DNA from: Paraburkholderia sp. SOS3
GTDB lineage: Bacteria > Pseudomonadota > Gammaproteobacteria > Burkholderiales > Burkholderiaceae
Assembly: GCF_001922345.1 (NCBI RefSeq)
Contig: NZ_CP018811.1
Location: forward strand, 62,001 to 126,000
Direction of reading: 5' to 3'
DNA length: 64,000 bases
Shown: in pieces, positions 1 to 11,330 of the stretch
Numbering within the stretch: the stretch's first letter is position 1
Layout: every line of letters starts with the position of its first letter
Position numbers and translations under genes: made by a program
Notes under the pieces: generated by a model
What the model saw: the letters and a program-made list of their open reading frames with translations, nothing else
Databases searched by the model: none
Told to the model about the DNA's origin: nothing

Positions 1-2
1 TT

Positions 3-191
3 GCGCGGGCCGCCACAGCTTGTTCCCGACGCTCTGGCCGCGCACGTTTCGAGGCTGTGCCAGCCGGCCGGCGGTCGTTGCCCGGACCGCCCAACCGGCA
101 AATTGACCTGTGTTCCGCCGGTTATTCCACGGCTTACCGGGAGGCGATCTCGCGGATACTTCAAAAGAATGACTGTAAGGAGGCTCCATGA
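3..191 (+). CDS. C-terminal fragment of an unrecognised upstream gene (partial)
   Basis: A frame enters from the left edge and stops at TGA 189-191. That stop overlaps the ATG at 188 of the next gene (ATGA), a normal arrangement for translationally coupled genes. The last residues, AYREAISRILQKNDCKEAP, read like a real protein tail. The first ~100 bases are less protein-like and other frames are also open there, so this gene may be decayed like those after it. I do not recognise the family. Its position points to an earlier member of the same glycan locus, which is inference. Confidence 0.3.
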   Translation, partial: ARAATACSRRSGRARFEAVPAGRRSLPGPPNRQIDLCSAGYSTAYREAISRILQKNDCKEAP

Positions 192-860
192 GGGAGAAGA
201 ATCGGGTGATCGTCGGTGATTCTGCTTTCGCGGAGATCGCGCGCGAATACTTCGATCACGATTTCGACTATCAGGCGGTGGCGCATTCGGTCGAGCAGCC
301 GTACCTGGAGCGGACAGAGCTGCATGGCTTGCCGGTGGTGAAATTTGCAACGCTCGATCAGCAGTTTTCGCCCGCGAATCATCGTGTGTATATGGCCATC
401 GTCTACACGCAATTGAACCGGCTGCGCGTACGGCCCGCCAACACGGTGCGCGAGAAGAGCTTCGCGCTGGCGTCGTACGTTAGTTCGCGCGTTCGCGTGG
501 CACAACGTGTCGCTCGGCGAACATGTGTTCATCTTCAAAGACGACACGGTTCAGCCGTTCGTGAAGATCGGCAACAATGTCGTATTGTAGAGCGGCAATC
601 ACATCGGCCTTCGCAGCGTAGTACGCGACAACGTTTTCCTCTCCTCGAACGTCGTGATTGTGGGCTTCTGCGACATCGGCGAATACAGCTTTCTGGGCGT
701 CAACGCGACGCTCGCCAACAATCTCACGCTGGCCACGGACAACTGGCTCGATCCCAACAGGGTTATCGTAAAGACCACCGAACCCAGTGCGTTGTTCAAG
801 GCCGAGCATGCCTACGACGCCGCCTTCTCGGTCAGCCGCATGTTCAGAGTGCCGACATGA
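188..860 (+). pseudogene. WbbJ-like sugar O/N-acetyltransferase, broken by a frameshift and a stop codon
   Basis: The gene opens at ATG 188 behind a strong ribosome site (AAGGAGG, 177-183). The N-terminal part reads MREKNRVIVGDSAFAEIARE in frame 2. Near 478-489 the protein continues in frame 0 as AFAWHNVSLGEHVFIFKDD, so one base has been gained (or two lost). At 588-590 an in-frame TAG follows IGNNVVL and precedes SGNHIG; this family usually has Trp there, so TGG to TAG is the simplest explanation. The rest, to TGA 858-860, has the hexapeptide-repeat (left-handed beta-helix) pattern of acetyltransferases that modify nucleotide sugars (VIVGFCDIGEYSFLGVNATL). The stop overlaps the next start (ATGA). 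Two independent lesions make it a pseudogene unless the assembly is wrong. Confidence 0.8.
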
Positions 861-1624
861 AGTGGCTGAATCACGGCGTGGTGTGGACGCCCTCGGGGTC
901 GCAATGGTGGGCGCGCAGTCACGCCACCTGCCCGACGCAGGTCTGGCTCGACGAACAAACCCTGCGCATCTATGTGCAATGCCGCAGCGAGCACAACGTG
1001 GGCCGCGTGGGCTATGTCGATTTCGATCCACGGGACCCGCGCAACGTGATCCGGTGTCGCGAAGAGCGGGTGCTGGATGTCGGCGCACCCGGCACGATCG
1101 ACGACAACGGCGTCCTTCAGACCATTGTGCTACGCACTTCGGGTGGCCCGCTGCTGATGTATGACATAGGTTTTGAGCTATGCCATCAGATCCGTTACCG
1201 GTTGCTGACAGGCGTCGCGGTAAGCGAAGACAACGACGCGACGTTTCAACATGTGCAGACGACGCCGTTGCTTGAGCGGTCGCCCGGGGAAGAGCATTTC
1301 CGCTGCGGCCTGTGGGCAACGGAGGACGCGGGACGTTTTCGCATGTGGTACGTCGCGGGCGACTCGTGGAAGCAGATCGGCGATAAGCCGATGCCCGTGT
1401 ACGACACTCGTTCCGGCGAGTCGGAGGACGCATTCACTGGCCGTCTCAGGGACGTCTCGTATTGCTGCTAGACCTCGCCAAAGAACACTTTTTGGGACGG
1501 CCCGTGGTGCGCCATGGACCGAATGGCCATTGCATATATTGTTCGATCCGGAATCGCCACCCTACGCGTTATCTGATCAGCTACTCGGAGTTCCGCGACG
1601 GCGAGGCCGAAGCAGGACACGGTC
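857..1624 (+). pseudogene. Beta-propeller glycosidase-like protein (GH43/GH32 type), frameshifted and 3'-truncated
   Basis: Starts at ATG 857, overlapping the previous stop. The product begins MKWLNHGVVWTP and resembles the five-bladed-propeller, GH43/GH32-like proteins found in polysaccharide loci (assignment from memory of family appearance). It runs in frame 2 to about 1430 (PVYDTRSGESEDA). It then continues in frame 1 as IHWPSQGRLVLLLDLAKEH and SIRNRHPTRYLISYSE, which shows a single-base lesion near 1431. Around 1608-1625 the similarity ends and a different protein tail begins, so the 3' end has been lost by deletion. Because frame 2 is open from 188 to 1471, an automatic caller may report one false fused gene here. 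Confidence 0.6.
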
Positions 1625-1879
1625 GCGCACGCGCAATATATTGCGTCCAGCGAGACCGGTTACGAGGTCAACGCGCTGGACCTTGTGTTCGAAGCGGCAA
1701 CCGAGCAAAAAACGGCCTCCCTGCAAACGCATTTTCGATCTCGGCATCCGCACGGAAAACCAAGGGAGTCACTCTCAACGAAGGGCTCAACCGTTTCAAG
1801 AATGAGTTCGACGCGCGGGTGCATCGTCCACGAATTCTACGAACTCAATCCAAAAGGAAGTAGCGATGCCGCTGAATGA
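1625..1879 (+). pseudogene. 3' remnant of a GNAT-type acetyltransferase, multiple frameshifts
   Basis: Only a C-terminal tail survives and it is spread over three frames. AQYIASSETGYEVNALDLVF is in frame 2, FDLGIRTENQG in frame 0, VTLNEGLNRFKNEFDARV in frame 1, and IVHEFYEL again in frame 2. Read together they match the usual end of GNAT/FemAB-like acetyltransferases of deoxy-amino-sugar clusters (Y-F-D-F-G then N-E-G-L-x-R-F-K then V-H-E-F-Y-E). That makes at least three indels in about 140 bp. The N-terminal two thirds are missing and the remnant abuts the truncated propeller gene, so one deletion probably joined the two. Confidence 0.6.
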
Positions 1880-2291
1880 TTGCCGAATCATCGAGCTGCC
1901 GAAGATTACCGACCCGCGCGGCAATCTGACCTTCGTCGAAGGCGGCAATCACATTCCATTCGACATCCGTCGCGTGTATTACCTGTACGACGTGCCGGGC
2001 GGGTCGGATCGCGGCGCGCACGCGCACAGGAATCTGCATCAGTTCGTGGTGGCGATGTCGGGCAGCTGCGACATCGTGCTCGACGACGGCGACCGTCAGC
2101 GGCGTTTTCATCTGAACCGCTCGTACTACGGTCTCTATATCTGCCCGATGATGTGGCGCACGCTCGACAACTTCTCATCGGGCGGCGTGTGCATGGTGCT
2201 AGCATCGGAAGTCTACGATCCGGCCGACTACATTCGCGACCACAACGAATTTCTGTCGATCGCGCGCCGCAAAGAAACCGTGACGGCCTGA
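1866..2291 (+). CDS. FdtA/WxcM-type dTDP-4-keto-6-deoxyglucose 3,4-ketoisomerase
   Basis: Small cupin (141 aa) of the WxcM/FdtA family. These enzymes shift the keto group of dTDP-4-keto-6-deoxyglucose from C4 to C3, the step before 3-amination to Fuc3N or Qui3N sugars. The family pattern is present: DPRGNLTFVEGG near residues 16-28, R-V-Y-Y-L-Y-D at 36-42, and the His pair G-A-H-A-H (H52, H54) expected in the active site. The frame is intact from ATG 1866 with AAGGAAG just upstream. It lies between pseudogenes and a damaged aminotransferase, so it may be an orphan with no downstream partner. FdtA (galacto) and QdtA (gluco) types cannot be separated from sequence alone. Confidence 0.8.
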   Translation: MPLNDCRIIELPKITDPRGNLTFVEGGNHIPFDIRRVYYLYDVPGGSDRGAHAHRNLHQFVVAMSGSCDIVLDDGDRQRRFHLNRSYYGLYICPMMWRTLDNFSSGGVCMVLASEVYDPADYIRDHNEFLSIARRKETVTA

Positions 2292-2319
2292 TCGTCAGCG
2301 ACACACCCCACGCCTTGCC

Positions 2320-3363
2320 ATGACAATCGATTTTCTCAATCTCAAACGGGTCAACGCGCCGCACGATGCGGCGATTCGCGTGGCGATCGACCGGGTGCTG
2401 CAATCCGGCTGGTATGTGCTCGGCGACGAAACGTCGGCGTTCGAGCGCGAGTTCGCCGATTACTGCGGCGTTGCGCATTGCATTGGGGTCGCCAACGGCC
2501 TCGACGCGCTGCACCTGATCTTGCGCGCGTACGGAATCGGCGCGGGCGACGAAGTGATCGTGCCGTCCAACACGTTTATTGCGACCTGGCTCGCGGTGAG
2601 CCAGGCGGGCGCGCGCGTCGTGCCCGTCGAACCGGACGAGCGCACCTGCAACATCGATCCGAAGCTGATCGAAGCCGCCATCACACCGCGCACGCGCGCC
2701 ATCATGCCGGAGCATCTGTACGGCCAGCCAGCAGACATGGAACCGATCAACGCGATCGCACGAAGGCACGGAGTGCGCGTGATCGAGGATGCCGCCCAGG
2801 CACACGGCGCGCGCTATCGCGGCCGGCGCGCGGGCAGCCTCGGCGACGGCGGCGCCATCACCACGAACGACCACGCGCTCGCCGCAACGCTGCGCAAACT
2901 GCGCAACTACGGATCGAGCGTGAAATACGGGCACGACATGGCGGGCGTCAATTCGCGACTCGACGAGATGCAGTCCGCTGTTCTGCGCGTGAAGCTGCGT
3001 CACCTCGATGCCGAGAACGCTCGACGTGCCGCGGTGGCTGCCGCCTATACGGAAGCGCTCGGGCATACGCCGCTGGAATTACCGCATGTGTTGGAGGGCG
3101 CCGAGCCCGTGTGGCATCTGTACGTCGTCAGAGCCGCGAATCGCGCTGCGCTGCAGGCGCATCTGAACGCAAAAGGAATCGGCACGCTGGTGCACTACCC
3201 GACGGCGTGTCACCGTCAGCAAGCCTATGCGAACGAAGCGTGGCCCGCGTTACCGATTGCTGAGCGTCTGCAGGATCGCGTACTGAGCCTGCCGATGGCG
3301 CCGTACCTCGACGCCTCCGACATCGAAGCCGTGACCGCGAGCGTGCTCGAGCATTTCTCCTGA
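2320..3363 (+). CDS. DegT/DnrJ/EryC1/StrS sugar aminotransferase lacking the PLP-lysine segment
   Basis: 347-aa open frame of the FdtB/QdtB type, which transfers an amino group to dTDP-3-keto-6-deoxyhexoses using PLP. Fold features are present: GDEVIVPSNTFIATWLA (~77-92), R-A-I-M-P-E-H-L-Y-G-Q (~126-136), IEDAAQAHGARYRGRRAGS (~155-173), LRNYGS, NSRLDEMQ and a typical C-terminus (VWHLYVV, GTLVHYP). However, residues 173-178 read SLGDGG. In the family the first L-G-D is followed by a stretch with the Schiff-base lysine (F-S-F-Y-P-x-K-N) and then a second L-G-D-G-G. About 17 residues are missing in frame, which fits recombination between the two CTCGGCGAC copies. The protein probably folds in part but cannot bind PLP covalently. 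Confidence 0.8.
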   Translation: MTIDFLNLKRVNAPHDAAIRVAIDRVLQSGWYVLGDETSAFEREFADYCGVAHCIGVANGLDALHLILRAYGIGAGDEVIVPSNTFIATWLAVSQAGARVVPVEPDERTCNIDPKLIEAAITPRTRAIMPEHLYGQPADMEPINAIARRHGVRVIEDAAQAHGARYRGRRAGSLGDGGAITTNDHALAATLRKLRNYGSSVKYGHDMAGVNSRLDEMQSAVLRVKLRHLDAENARRAAVAAAYTEALGHTPLELPHVLEGAEPVWHLYVVRAANRAALQAHLNAKGIGTLVHYPTACHRQQAYANEAWPALPIAERLQDRVLSLPMAPYLDASDIEAVTASVLEHFS

Positions 3364-3407
3364 CCGCTTCTCTTTTCCGCAACCGTTAGTGCGAACCCAA
3401 GCCTCTC

Positions 3408-4358
3408 ATGCAAATCACCACCGTTGTCCCAGCGTTCAAGCCAAAGTATCTAAACGAGCTTCTGACGGCGCTACATCATCAGACGGTCAAGCCAGCGCGA
3501 ATCATTATCTCGGACGACAGCCCTAACGGCGCCTTCAAGGCGGCGCTGCTGAGCGAGCCGCTCAAGTCCGCAACCCAGGCGATGAATATCGAGGTGATCG
3601 ACGGCCCGCGCCAGGGCGCGTTCGCCAATTGCCGTCATCTGCTGAAAGCGTGGAACGGCGCGACACCACTCATCCATTTCCTGCTGGACGACGACGTGAT
3701 CTACCCGCTCTTCTACGAACGGCACACGATGGCTCATGCGACCGGCAAGTTCGATTGCACGGTCAGCATGCGCTGGACGGCCATCGAGTCGGGGCAACCG
3801 GTCGCGCAATTGCCTCGTCCCGATGTGATTGCGCAGCATCAGCATCGCATCCTGTCGCTGGAGCCGGATTTCGTATTCGCTACCACGATCCCTCAATGCA
3901 ATAACTGGTTTGGCGAGCTATCGAATGCAGTGTTCAATCATGAGGTCGCGGACTTGCTGGCGGAATCGCGTATGGAAGGCATCTCATTCGAAGGCCTCGG
4001 CGATATCGGCTTCTTCCTGTCCGCCAGCCTTAAAAAGCCTCTTGGTTACCTGAACGAACCGCTCAGTTATTTCCGGACCAGCCCGACGCAGAACACGCAA
4101 CAGATTGCCAGTCACGATTTCAAATGCGGGCTGATGGCCTGGATTGCGCTCGCGCTGGCCGGCAAGCGCATGCAGAAGGTACAGCCGCAGCAGGCGGCGC
4201 AATGCTTCGCTCAAATAGGGGCAGCGCTGCAGCATCGCTATCCGGCTGACCAACAAATGGCGCAGTTTTGCGAACTGGCATCCGCGATGGCTCGCGGCGA
4301 TGCGCATGCCGAAGCGCGTTTCGTGGACGCGTGGCACGCTTTCATTCCGGCGCGTTGA
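3408..4358 (+). CDS. Family 2 glycosyltransferase
   Basis: 316-aa cytoplasmic glycosyltransferase with a GT-A fold. The N-terminus MQITTVVPAF starts the nucleotide-binding domain. IIISDDSPNG (~32-41) is the first acidic motif, and HFLLDDDVIYP (DDD at 94-96) is the DxD-type metal/nucleotide-sugar site. The C-terminal half has EGLGDIGFFLSA, similar to the ED acceptor region of GT2 enzymes, then a helical tail. There are no membrane segments. The frame is intact, unlike most of the upstream locus. It follows the damaged aminotransferase by 44 bp in the same direction and probably belonged to the same glycan operon. Donor and acceptor are unknown. Confidence 0.75.
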   Translation: MQITTVVPAFKPKYLNELLTALHHQTVKPARIIISDDSPNGAFKAALLSEPLKSATQAMNIEVIDGPRQGAFANCRHLLKAWNGATPLIHFLLDDDVIYPLFYERHTMAHATGKFDCTVSMRWTAIESGQPVAQLPRPDVIAQHQHRILSLEPDFVFATTIPQCNNWFGELSNAVFNHEVADLLAESRMEGISFEGLGDIGFFLSASLKKPLGYLNEPLSYFRTSPTQNTQQIASHDFKCGLMAWIALALAGKRMQKVQPQQAAQCFAQIGAALQHRYPADQQMAQFCELASAMARGDAHAEARFVDAWHAFIPAR

Positions 4359-4412
4359 TACGCGCTTTAGTTCAGCTGCAACTTCACTTACGACCGCAAC
4401 TCACCGCCGCCG

Positions 4413-4443
4413 CGACGCACGCCACATCGAGGCGCGTGCGTCG
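4413..4443. terminator. Hairpin between convergent glycosyltransferase and gcvP
   Basis: CGACGCACGC (4413-4422) pairs perfectly with GCGTGCGTCG (4434-4443) across an 11-nt loop. It lies in the short gap between two convergent genes. There is no T-run, so it may work as a bidirectional roadblock or Rho-assisted end rather than a classic intrinsic terminator. Confidence 0.45.
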
Positions 4444-4467
4444 CCGGGCGGAAACTCGCCTTAGCGC

Positions 4468-7398
<2,931 letters not shown>

Positions 7399-7476
7399 TG
7401 AAAATTCCTGCTGGCGCGGCGTGTACGGCTGATGCGACGTGTGTGCGTGTCGGCCCGCCGCGCCGGTTGTTGAAAG

Positions 7477-7857
7477 TTACTCGCCGATCGACTTGCCGTA
7501 GGCGGCGGCGTCGATCAGCCGGTCTTGCGCTGCGCCGGCGGTCGGCTTGACCTTGAAGAGCCAGTTTTCATACGGTGCGCTGTTCACCGAATCGGGCGTA
7601 TCCACCACGCTCTGATTCATCTCGATGATCTCGCCCGAAACCGGCGCATAGATATCGGAAGCGGCCTTGACCGATTCGATGACGGCGACCGTGTCGCCGG
7701 CTGCGACGGTCTTGCCCAGTTGCTGCACTTCGAAGAAGACGATATCGCCGAGCGCTTCCTGCGCGTGGTCGGTGATACCGACCGTCAGCGTGCCGTCCGC
7801 TTCGGTGCGGACCCATTCATGCGATTCGGTGTATTTCAGATCGGCCGGGATGCTCAT
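7477..7857 (-). CDS. gcvH: Glycine cleavage system H protein
   Basis: 126-aa lipoyl carrier that shuttles the aminomethyl intermediate from GcvP to GcvT and is then reoxidised by the L protein. The lipoylation site is K64 in the motif [17 protein letters not shown] (residues 61-77). The N-terminus [16 protein letters not shown] is typical. It is the middle gene of the operon: 103 bp after gcvT and 78 bp before gcvP. The start ATG 7857 is preceded by a purine-rich site (AGGAGC). No dihydrolipoyl dehydrogenase gene is in the window; that subunit is normally shared with other complexes. Confidence 0.97.
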   Translation of the reverse strand: MSIPADLKYTESHEWVRTEADGTLTVGITDHAQEALGDIVFFEVQQLGKTVAAGDTVAVIESVKAASDIYAPVSGEIIEMNQSVVDTPDSVNSAPYENWLFKVKPTAGAAQDRLIDAAAYGKSIGE

Positions 7858-7960
7858 CGGTTGCTCCTGTGCGGTTGATTGCGCGATTGATGCGGTTAGA
7901 GGTGAACGGGGAACGCACGCGACGGACTGGACTGCGCGTCGTCGATGGCCGGACCGCCGT

Positions 7961-9079
7961 TCAACTGACGAGCACCTTGCCGTTGCGCACGAACGGCAGT
8001 TTTACCACGCTTGCGGGAAACGCTCTGTCGCGGATGTGCACATGCACGACATCGCCGGGCTGCACGCCTTTGGGCACGCGCGCGAAGGCGATCGATTCCT
8101 GCATCGTGGGCGAGAACGTGCCGCTCGTGATCTCGCCTGCGCCATGCGGCGTATCGACTTTCTGATGCGCGCGCAGCACGCCCGCGGCCTTGCCGTTTTC
8201 CTTCTGCAGGATCAGGCCGACGAATGCCTGCTGCGAGCCTTTCGCCTCGAGCGCGGCACGGCCGACGAAGTCGCGCGGCGCGCTCAGGTCGACGGTCCAG
8301 GCAAGGCCGGCATCGAGCGGCGAGACGCCGTCGTCCATATCCTGGCCGTACAGGTTCATGCCGGCTTCGAGGCGCAGCGTGTCGCGCGCGCCGAGGCCGG
8401 CCGGGCGCACGCCCTGCGCCTGCAGCGCTTTCCACAACGCTTCGACGTGCACGGCCGGCGCAATGATCTCGAAGCCGTCTTCGCCCGTGTAACCGGTGCG
8501 CGCGACGGTCAGGTCGCCGAACGGCGTGGCGTTCACCCGCGCCGCGTTGAACGGCTTCAACGCTTCGGTCGCGGTGCGCGCGGCCGGCACCGTTTGCCAG
8601 ACTTTTTCACGCGCCTGCGGACCTTGCACCGCGACGATCGCGAGATCGCGGCGCGGCGCGATCGTCACGCCGAAGCCGCGGTCCGCGTTGAGCTGGTTGA
8701 ACCACGCGATATCTTTGTCGGCGGTCGCCGCGTTGACGACAATGCGAAAGTTCGTTTCGTCGAAGAAATAGACGATCAGATCGTCGATCACGCCGCCTTC
8801 GGGATTGAGCAGGCACGAGTACAGCGCGCGGCCTGCCGTTTGCAGCTTGCCGACGTTGTTGGCAAGTGCGTAAGCGAGGAACTCACGCGTGCGCGGGCCG
8901 CTCAGATCGACGGCGCACATATGCGACACGTCGAACATGCCGGCGTCGGTGCGCACGGCTTTGTGCTCTTCGATCTGCGAGCCGTAGTTGACGGGCATGT
9001 CCCAGCCGCCGAAATCGACCATGCGTGCATTGAGCGCACGATGCGTGGCGTTGAGCGGGGTGCGTTTGAGTTCGGTCAT
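7961..9079 (-). CDS. gcvT: Glycine cleavage system aminomethyltransferase (T protein)
   Basis: 372-aa folate-dependent enzyme that releases ammonia from the aminomethyl group on GcvH and makes 5,10-methylene-tetrahydrofolate. The folate-binding GCV_T domain fills most of the chain: [19 protein letters not shown] near residues 30-48, MFDVSHM at 53-59, [10 protein letters not shown] around 210, and [18 protein letters not shown] around 245. A C-terminal barrel domain follows. It is the first gene of the operon, with its start about 85 bp after the last riboswitch base, so the switch lies wholly in its 5' leader. Confidence 0.97.
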   Translation of the reverse strand: MTELKRTPLNATHRALNARMVDFGGWDMPVNYGSQIEEHKAVRTDAGMFDVSHMCAVDLSGPRTREFLAYALANNVGKLQTAGRALYSCLLNPEGGVIDDLIVYFFDETNFRIVVNAATADKDIAWFNQLNADRGFGVTIAPRRDLAIVAVQGPQAREKVWQTVPAARTATEALKPFNAARVNATPFGDLTVARTGYTGEDGFEIIAPAVHVEALWKALQAQGVRPAGLGARDTLRLEAGMNLYGQDMDDGVSPLDAGLAWTVDLSAPRDFVGRAALEAKGSQQAFVGLILQKENGKAAGVLRAHQKVDTPHGAGEITSGTFSPTMQESIAFARVPKGVQPGDVVHVHIRDRAFPASVVKLPFVRNGKVLVS

Positions 9080-9164
9080 CGGGGCGCGGCCTCAGGGTGT
9101 TCGACGGATTCGGAGCCATGCTGTGCAGCCTCGCAGCCCTTCGGCCGACGAGTGATGCCTGCAT

Positions 9165-9444
9165 GCCCCCTCTGTCCTCGGTACCTGAGAGATTGCGCCG
9201 ACGTTGCTACGTAGCGCGCGCCCCTTCGGTGGGCAGCTTGCGTGCGCTGCACGCTACTGCCGCTCTCCAGAGTGCGAAGAACCGGTGCCCGATCGAGCCC
9301 GTTAGCCCGATGAGCCAACGATTGTCAGACGGATTCTTCGACGCGGTCGGTCCTTTTGCCTGAGAGTTTGCGGGTGTGCCCCTTCGGCGGCGCGGCTTTG
9401 CATGGCGTATGTTGCGATGCGGCCAGCGCGCTCTCCCGACGCGT
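9165..9444 (-). promoter_or_regulatory. Tandem glycine riboswitch upstream of gcvT
   Basis: Read on the minus strand, two glycine-aptamer copies occur in a row. Copy 1 (about 9440-9345) has GGGAGAG, the core GCCGAAGGGG, then CTCAGGCAAAAGGAC. Copy 2 (about 9272-9165) has GGAGAG, CACCGAAGGGG, then CTCAGGTACCGAGGACAGAG. These are the conserved purine-rich core and 3' pairing element of the gcvT motif, and the tandem layout is the classical two-aptamer form. In this family glycine binding normally switches gcv genes on. I see no clear terminator stem between copy 2 and the gcvT start, so control may act at translation initiation (inference). Confidence 0.95.
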
Positions 9445-9450
9445 GCGGCG

Positions 9451-9479
9451 AATGTACGCGACGGTATTTCGCTTGTCAA
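9451..9479 (-). promoter_or_regulatory. Sigma-70 promoter of the gcv operon
   Basis: On the minus strand TTGACA (9479-9474) and TACATT (9456-9451) are separated by exactly 17 nt. The -35 is perfect and the -10 differs from TATAAT at two positions. It lies just upstream of the first aptamer, so transcription would begin within a few bases of the riboswitch 5' end. Confidence 0.75.
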
Positions 9480-9650
9480 TTGAAGCTTTGGGCGCGGGCG
9501 TCCTGACGCGGGTCGGGCCCGCGGCATGCGCCGCACGCGCGAGGCGCGGAGCAGATTGTGCGCTGCGGTGGATGCTCTGCGCTTCGCGCGGTCCGATTGC
9601 CGATTTGTCGAAGTCGGCGCAATCAGCGAGATCAGCGAGATCAGCGGTTA

Positions 9651-10001
9651 TCAGCGGTTGATGGCGATCGCGGTCGAATCGAGTTCGTCGTTCAGCGTGC
9701 GCTGCTCGTCGCCGGAAATGCCGCCGTCACGGTGTGCGGCCATCTCGTTTGCCTGGTGGCGGATCGTGTCGAGACGGCGGTGCATGTCGGCGCCGACCGG
9801 CGGCGGATAGTAGCCCTGGTTCACGCGCGCGTCGACATGGCGGCTCATATTGTCGATCCGACCTTCGACCTGGTCGAAGCGCTGCACCGCGACTTCATGC
9901 GGGTTAGGGATAGGACGCGCGGCCTGCGGCGGCTCGACGACGCAAGCAGCCAGCGACGAAACCAGCACGCAGCAGCCGAGTGCGCGAATCAGACGTTGCA
10001 T
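9651..10001 (-). CDS. Small periplasmic lipoprotein of unknown function
   Basis: 116-aa protein with a lipoprotein signal peptide: MQRLIRALGCCVLVSSLAAC, lipobox L-A-A-C with the acylated Cys at residue 20. The mature part has a short Pro-rich linker (EPPQAARPIPNPH), then a predicted helical region rich in Arg, Asp and Gln (VEGRIDNMSRHVDARVNQGYYPPP). It ends with a helix containing GGISGDEQRTLNDELDSTAIAINR. AAGGAGAG lies just upstream of ATG 10001. The gene appears monocistronic. I do not recognise a named family; it looks like one of the many short envelope lipoproteins of Burkholderiaceae. Confidence 0.7.
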   Translation of the reverse strand: MQRLIRALGCCVLVSSLAACVVEPPQAARPIPNPHEVAVQRFDQVEGRIDNMSRHVDARVNQGYYPPPVGADMHRRLDTIRHQANEMAAHRDGGISGDEQRTLNDELDSTAIAINR

Positions 10002-10174
10002 GGAAGGCTCTCCTTATCAGGGTTGGTTATTGTGATCGATAAGGGGAAGCAACGGGCGAACGGCCGCTCGCGATGACGCGGCCGTGTCACGTTTGTGTAA
10101 CTGTTGGTTGCTCGTGCGGTGAGAAGAAACCGAGACCGCTGTCGAAACCTCGCGGTCGAAATCCGATTGTCAGC

Positions 10175-11230
10175 TTAGCTACTGCGCTTGAACGGCAGGC
10201 GCACGCCTTCGTCATTGCTGCGCTGGGCCAGTTCGATCACCGTCATCACGTCGACGGCATCCTGCGCGCTGACCGGGAACGGCGCGCCGTCGCGAATCGA
10301 CGCGGCCAATGCGCGATAGAAATCGACGTACGCCCCGTCGCGAGTCGGCCATGCACGCTCGACTTCCTGAGCGCCTGCTGCGTCGAGCGCGCGCAGCGTG
10401 CCCGCTGCGTTGCCGCCGCCGAAGCCCGCATCGCCAGGCCGCAAGCCGGCTTTGAGCTGGTCCTCCTGCGTATCGAGGCCGTACTTCACGTAGCTGCCGC
10501 GTGTGCCGTGAATCGTGAAGCGCGGCGCGACGATCGCCGTCAGCGCACTCGCATGCAGCAGCACTTCATGCGATGCATAGCCGAGTTGCAGGTGCACGTA
10601 GTCGGGCGCGGCGGCCCGATCGCGATGCGCTTTCACCGATGCATAGACCGTCTGCGGTACGCCGAACAACGCAAGCGCCTGATCGATCAGATGCGGGCCG
10701 AGGTCGAGCAGCAGGCCGCCGCCGCGCGTTGCGTCCTCGCGCCAGCGTTGCCGGATCTCCGGGCGAAAGCGGTCGAAGTGCGATTCGAAGACGGTGACGC
10801 GACCGAGTTCGCCGCTTTCGAACAACGCGCGCACGGTCATGAAGTCGCCGTCCCAGCGGCGATTGTGGAACGGTGCGAAGACGCGCTTGCGGCTAGTCGC
10901 AAGGTCGGCCAGTGTGCGTGCTTCGGCGGCCGTCAGTGTGACCGGCTTGTCGACTACGACGTGCTTGCCTGCTTCGAGGACGCGCTTCGCAAGTGCGAAG
11001 TGCGTGTCGTTCGGCGTCGCGATCACGATGCATTCGATGTCGGCAAGCGCGAGCAGCGCATCGAGATCGGGCACGACCGTGGCCTTCGGATAGTCGGCGC
11101 GCGCCTTGTCGGGCTGGCCCGTCGCGATTGCCGCGACCTGCGCCCGGCCGCTGTGTTCGATGACCGGCGCGTGAAATGTCGCGCCGGCAAAGCCATAACC
11201 CATCAATCCAATTTTCAGCGGCGAAGTCAT
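10175..11230 (-). CDS. Gfo/Idh/MocA family NAD(P)-dependent oxidoreductase
   Basis: About 351 aa from the chosen start. The N-terminal Rossmann fold begins IGLMGYGFAGATFHAPVI, and the conserved motif EAGKHVVVDKPVTLTAAEA supplies the active-site Lys of the E-K-P/D-K-P signature. The C-terminal alpha/beta domain has GGGLLLDLGPHLIDQAL, where the second catalytic His is expected. The frame extends upstream to 11311, but the extra 27 residues are Arg-rich and poorly protein-like. ATG 11230, with AGGAG upstream, matches where the family starts. Substrate is unknown, usually a sugar, inositol or similar polyol. It is 100 bp after the nitrilase on the same strand. Confidence 0.85.
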   Translation of the reverse strand: MTSPLKIGLMGYGFAGATFHAPVIEHSGRAQVAAIATGQPDKARADYPKATVVPDLDALLALADIECIVIATPNDTHFALAKRVLEAGKHVVVDKPVTLTAAEARTLADLATSRKRVFAPFHNRRWDGDFMTVRALFESGELGRVTVFESHFDRFRPEIRQRWREDATRGGGLLLDLGPHLIDQALALFGVPQTVYASVKAHRDRAAAPDYVHLQLGYASHEVLLHASALTAIVAPRFTIHGTRGSYVKYGLDTQEDQLKAGLRPGDAGFGGGNAAGTLRALDAAGAQEVERAWPTRDGAYVDFYRALAASIRDGAPFPVSAQDAVDVMTVIELAQRSNDEGVRLPFKRSS

Positions 11231-11330
11231 GCGAACGTCGTGCTCCTGCAAAAACGGCGCGCGGCGGGGGCTGCGCGCACGCCTCAATTGTGGCATGCGC
11301 GCGGACGTCACTCATTGGATTTGCTAACGC

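Noticed and set aside
188..1471. Single 427-codon open frame
   Set aside because: It fuses the acetyltransferase N-terminus, an Arg-rich nonsense stretch and the propeller gene. The real proteins continue in other frames, so it is a false fusion across two pseudogenes.
9610..9660. Short tandem repeat ATCAGCGAG
   Set aside because: Only two to three imperfect copies at the end of the lipoprotein gene; too short to be a repeat element.
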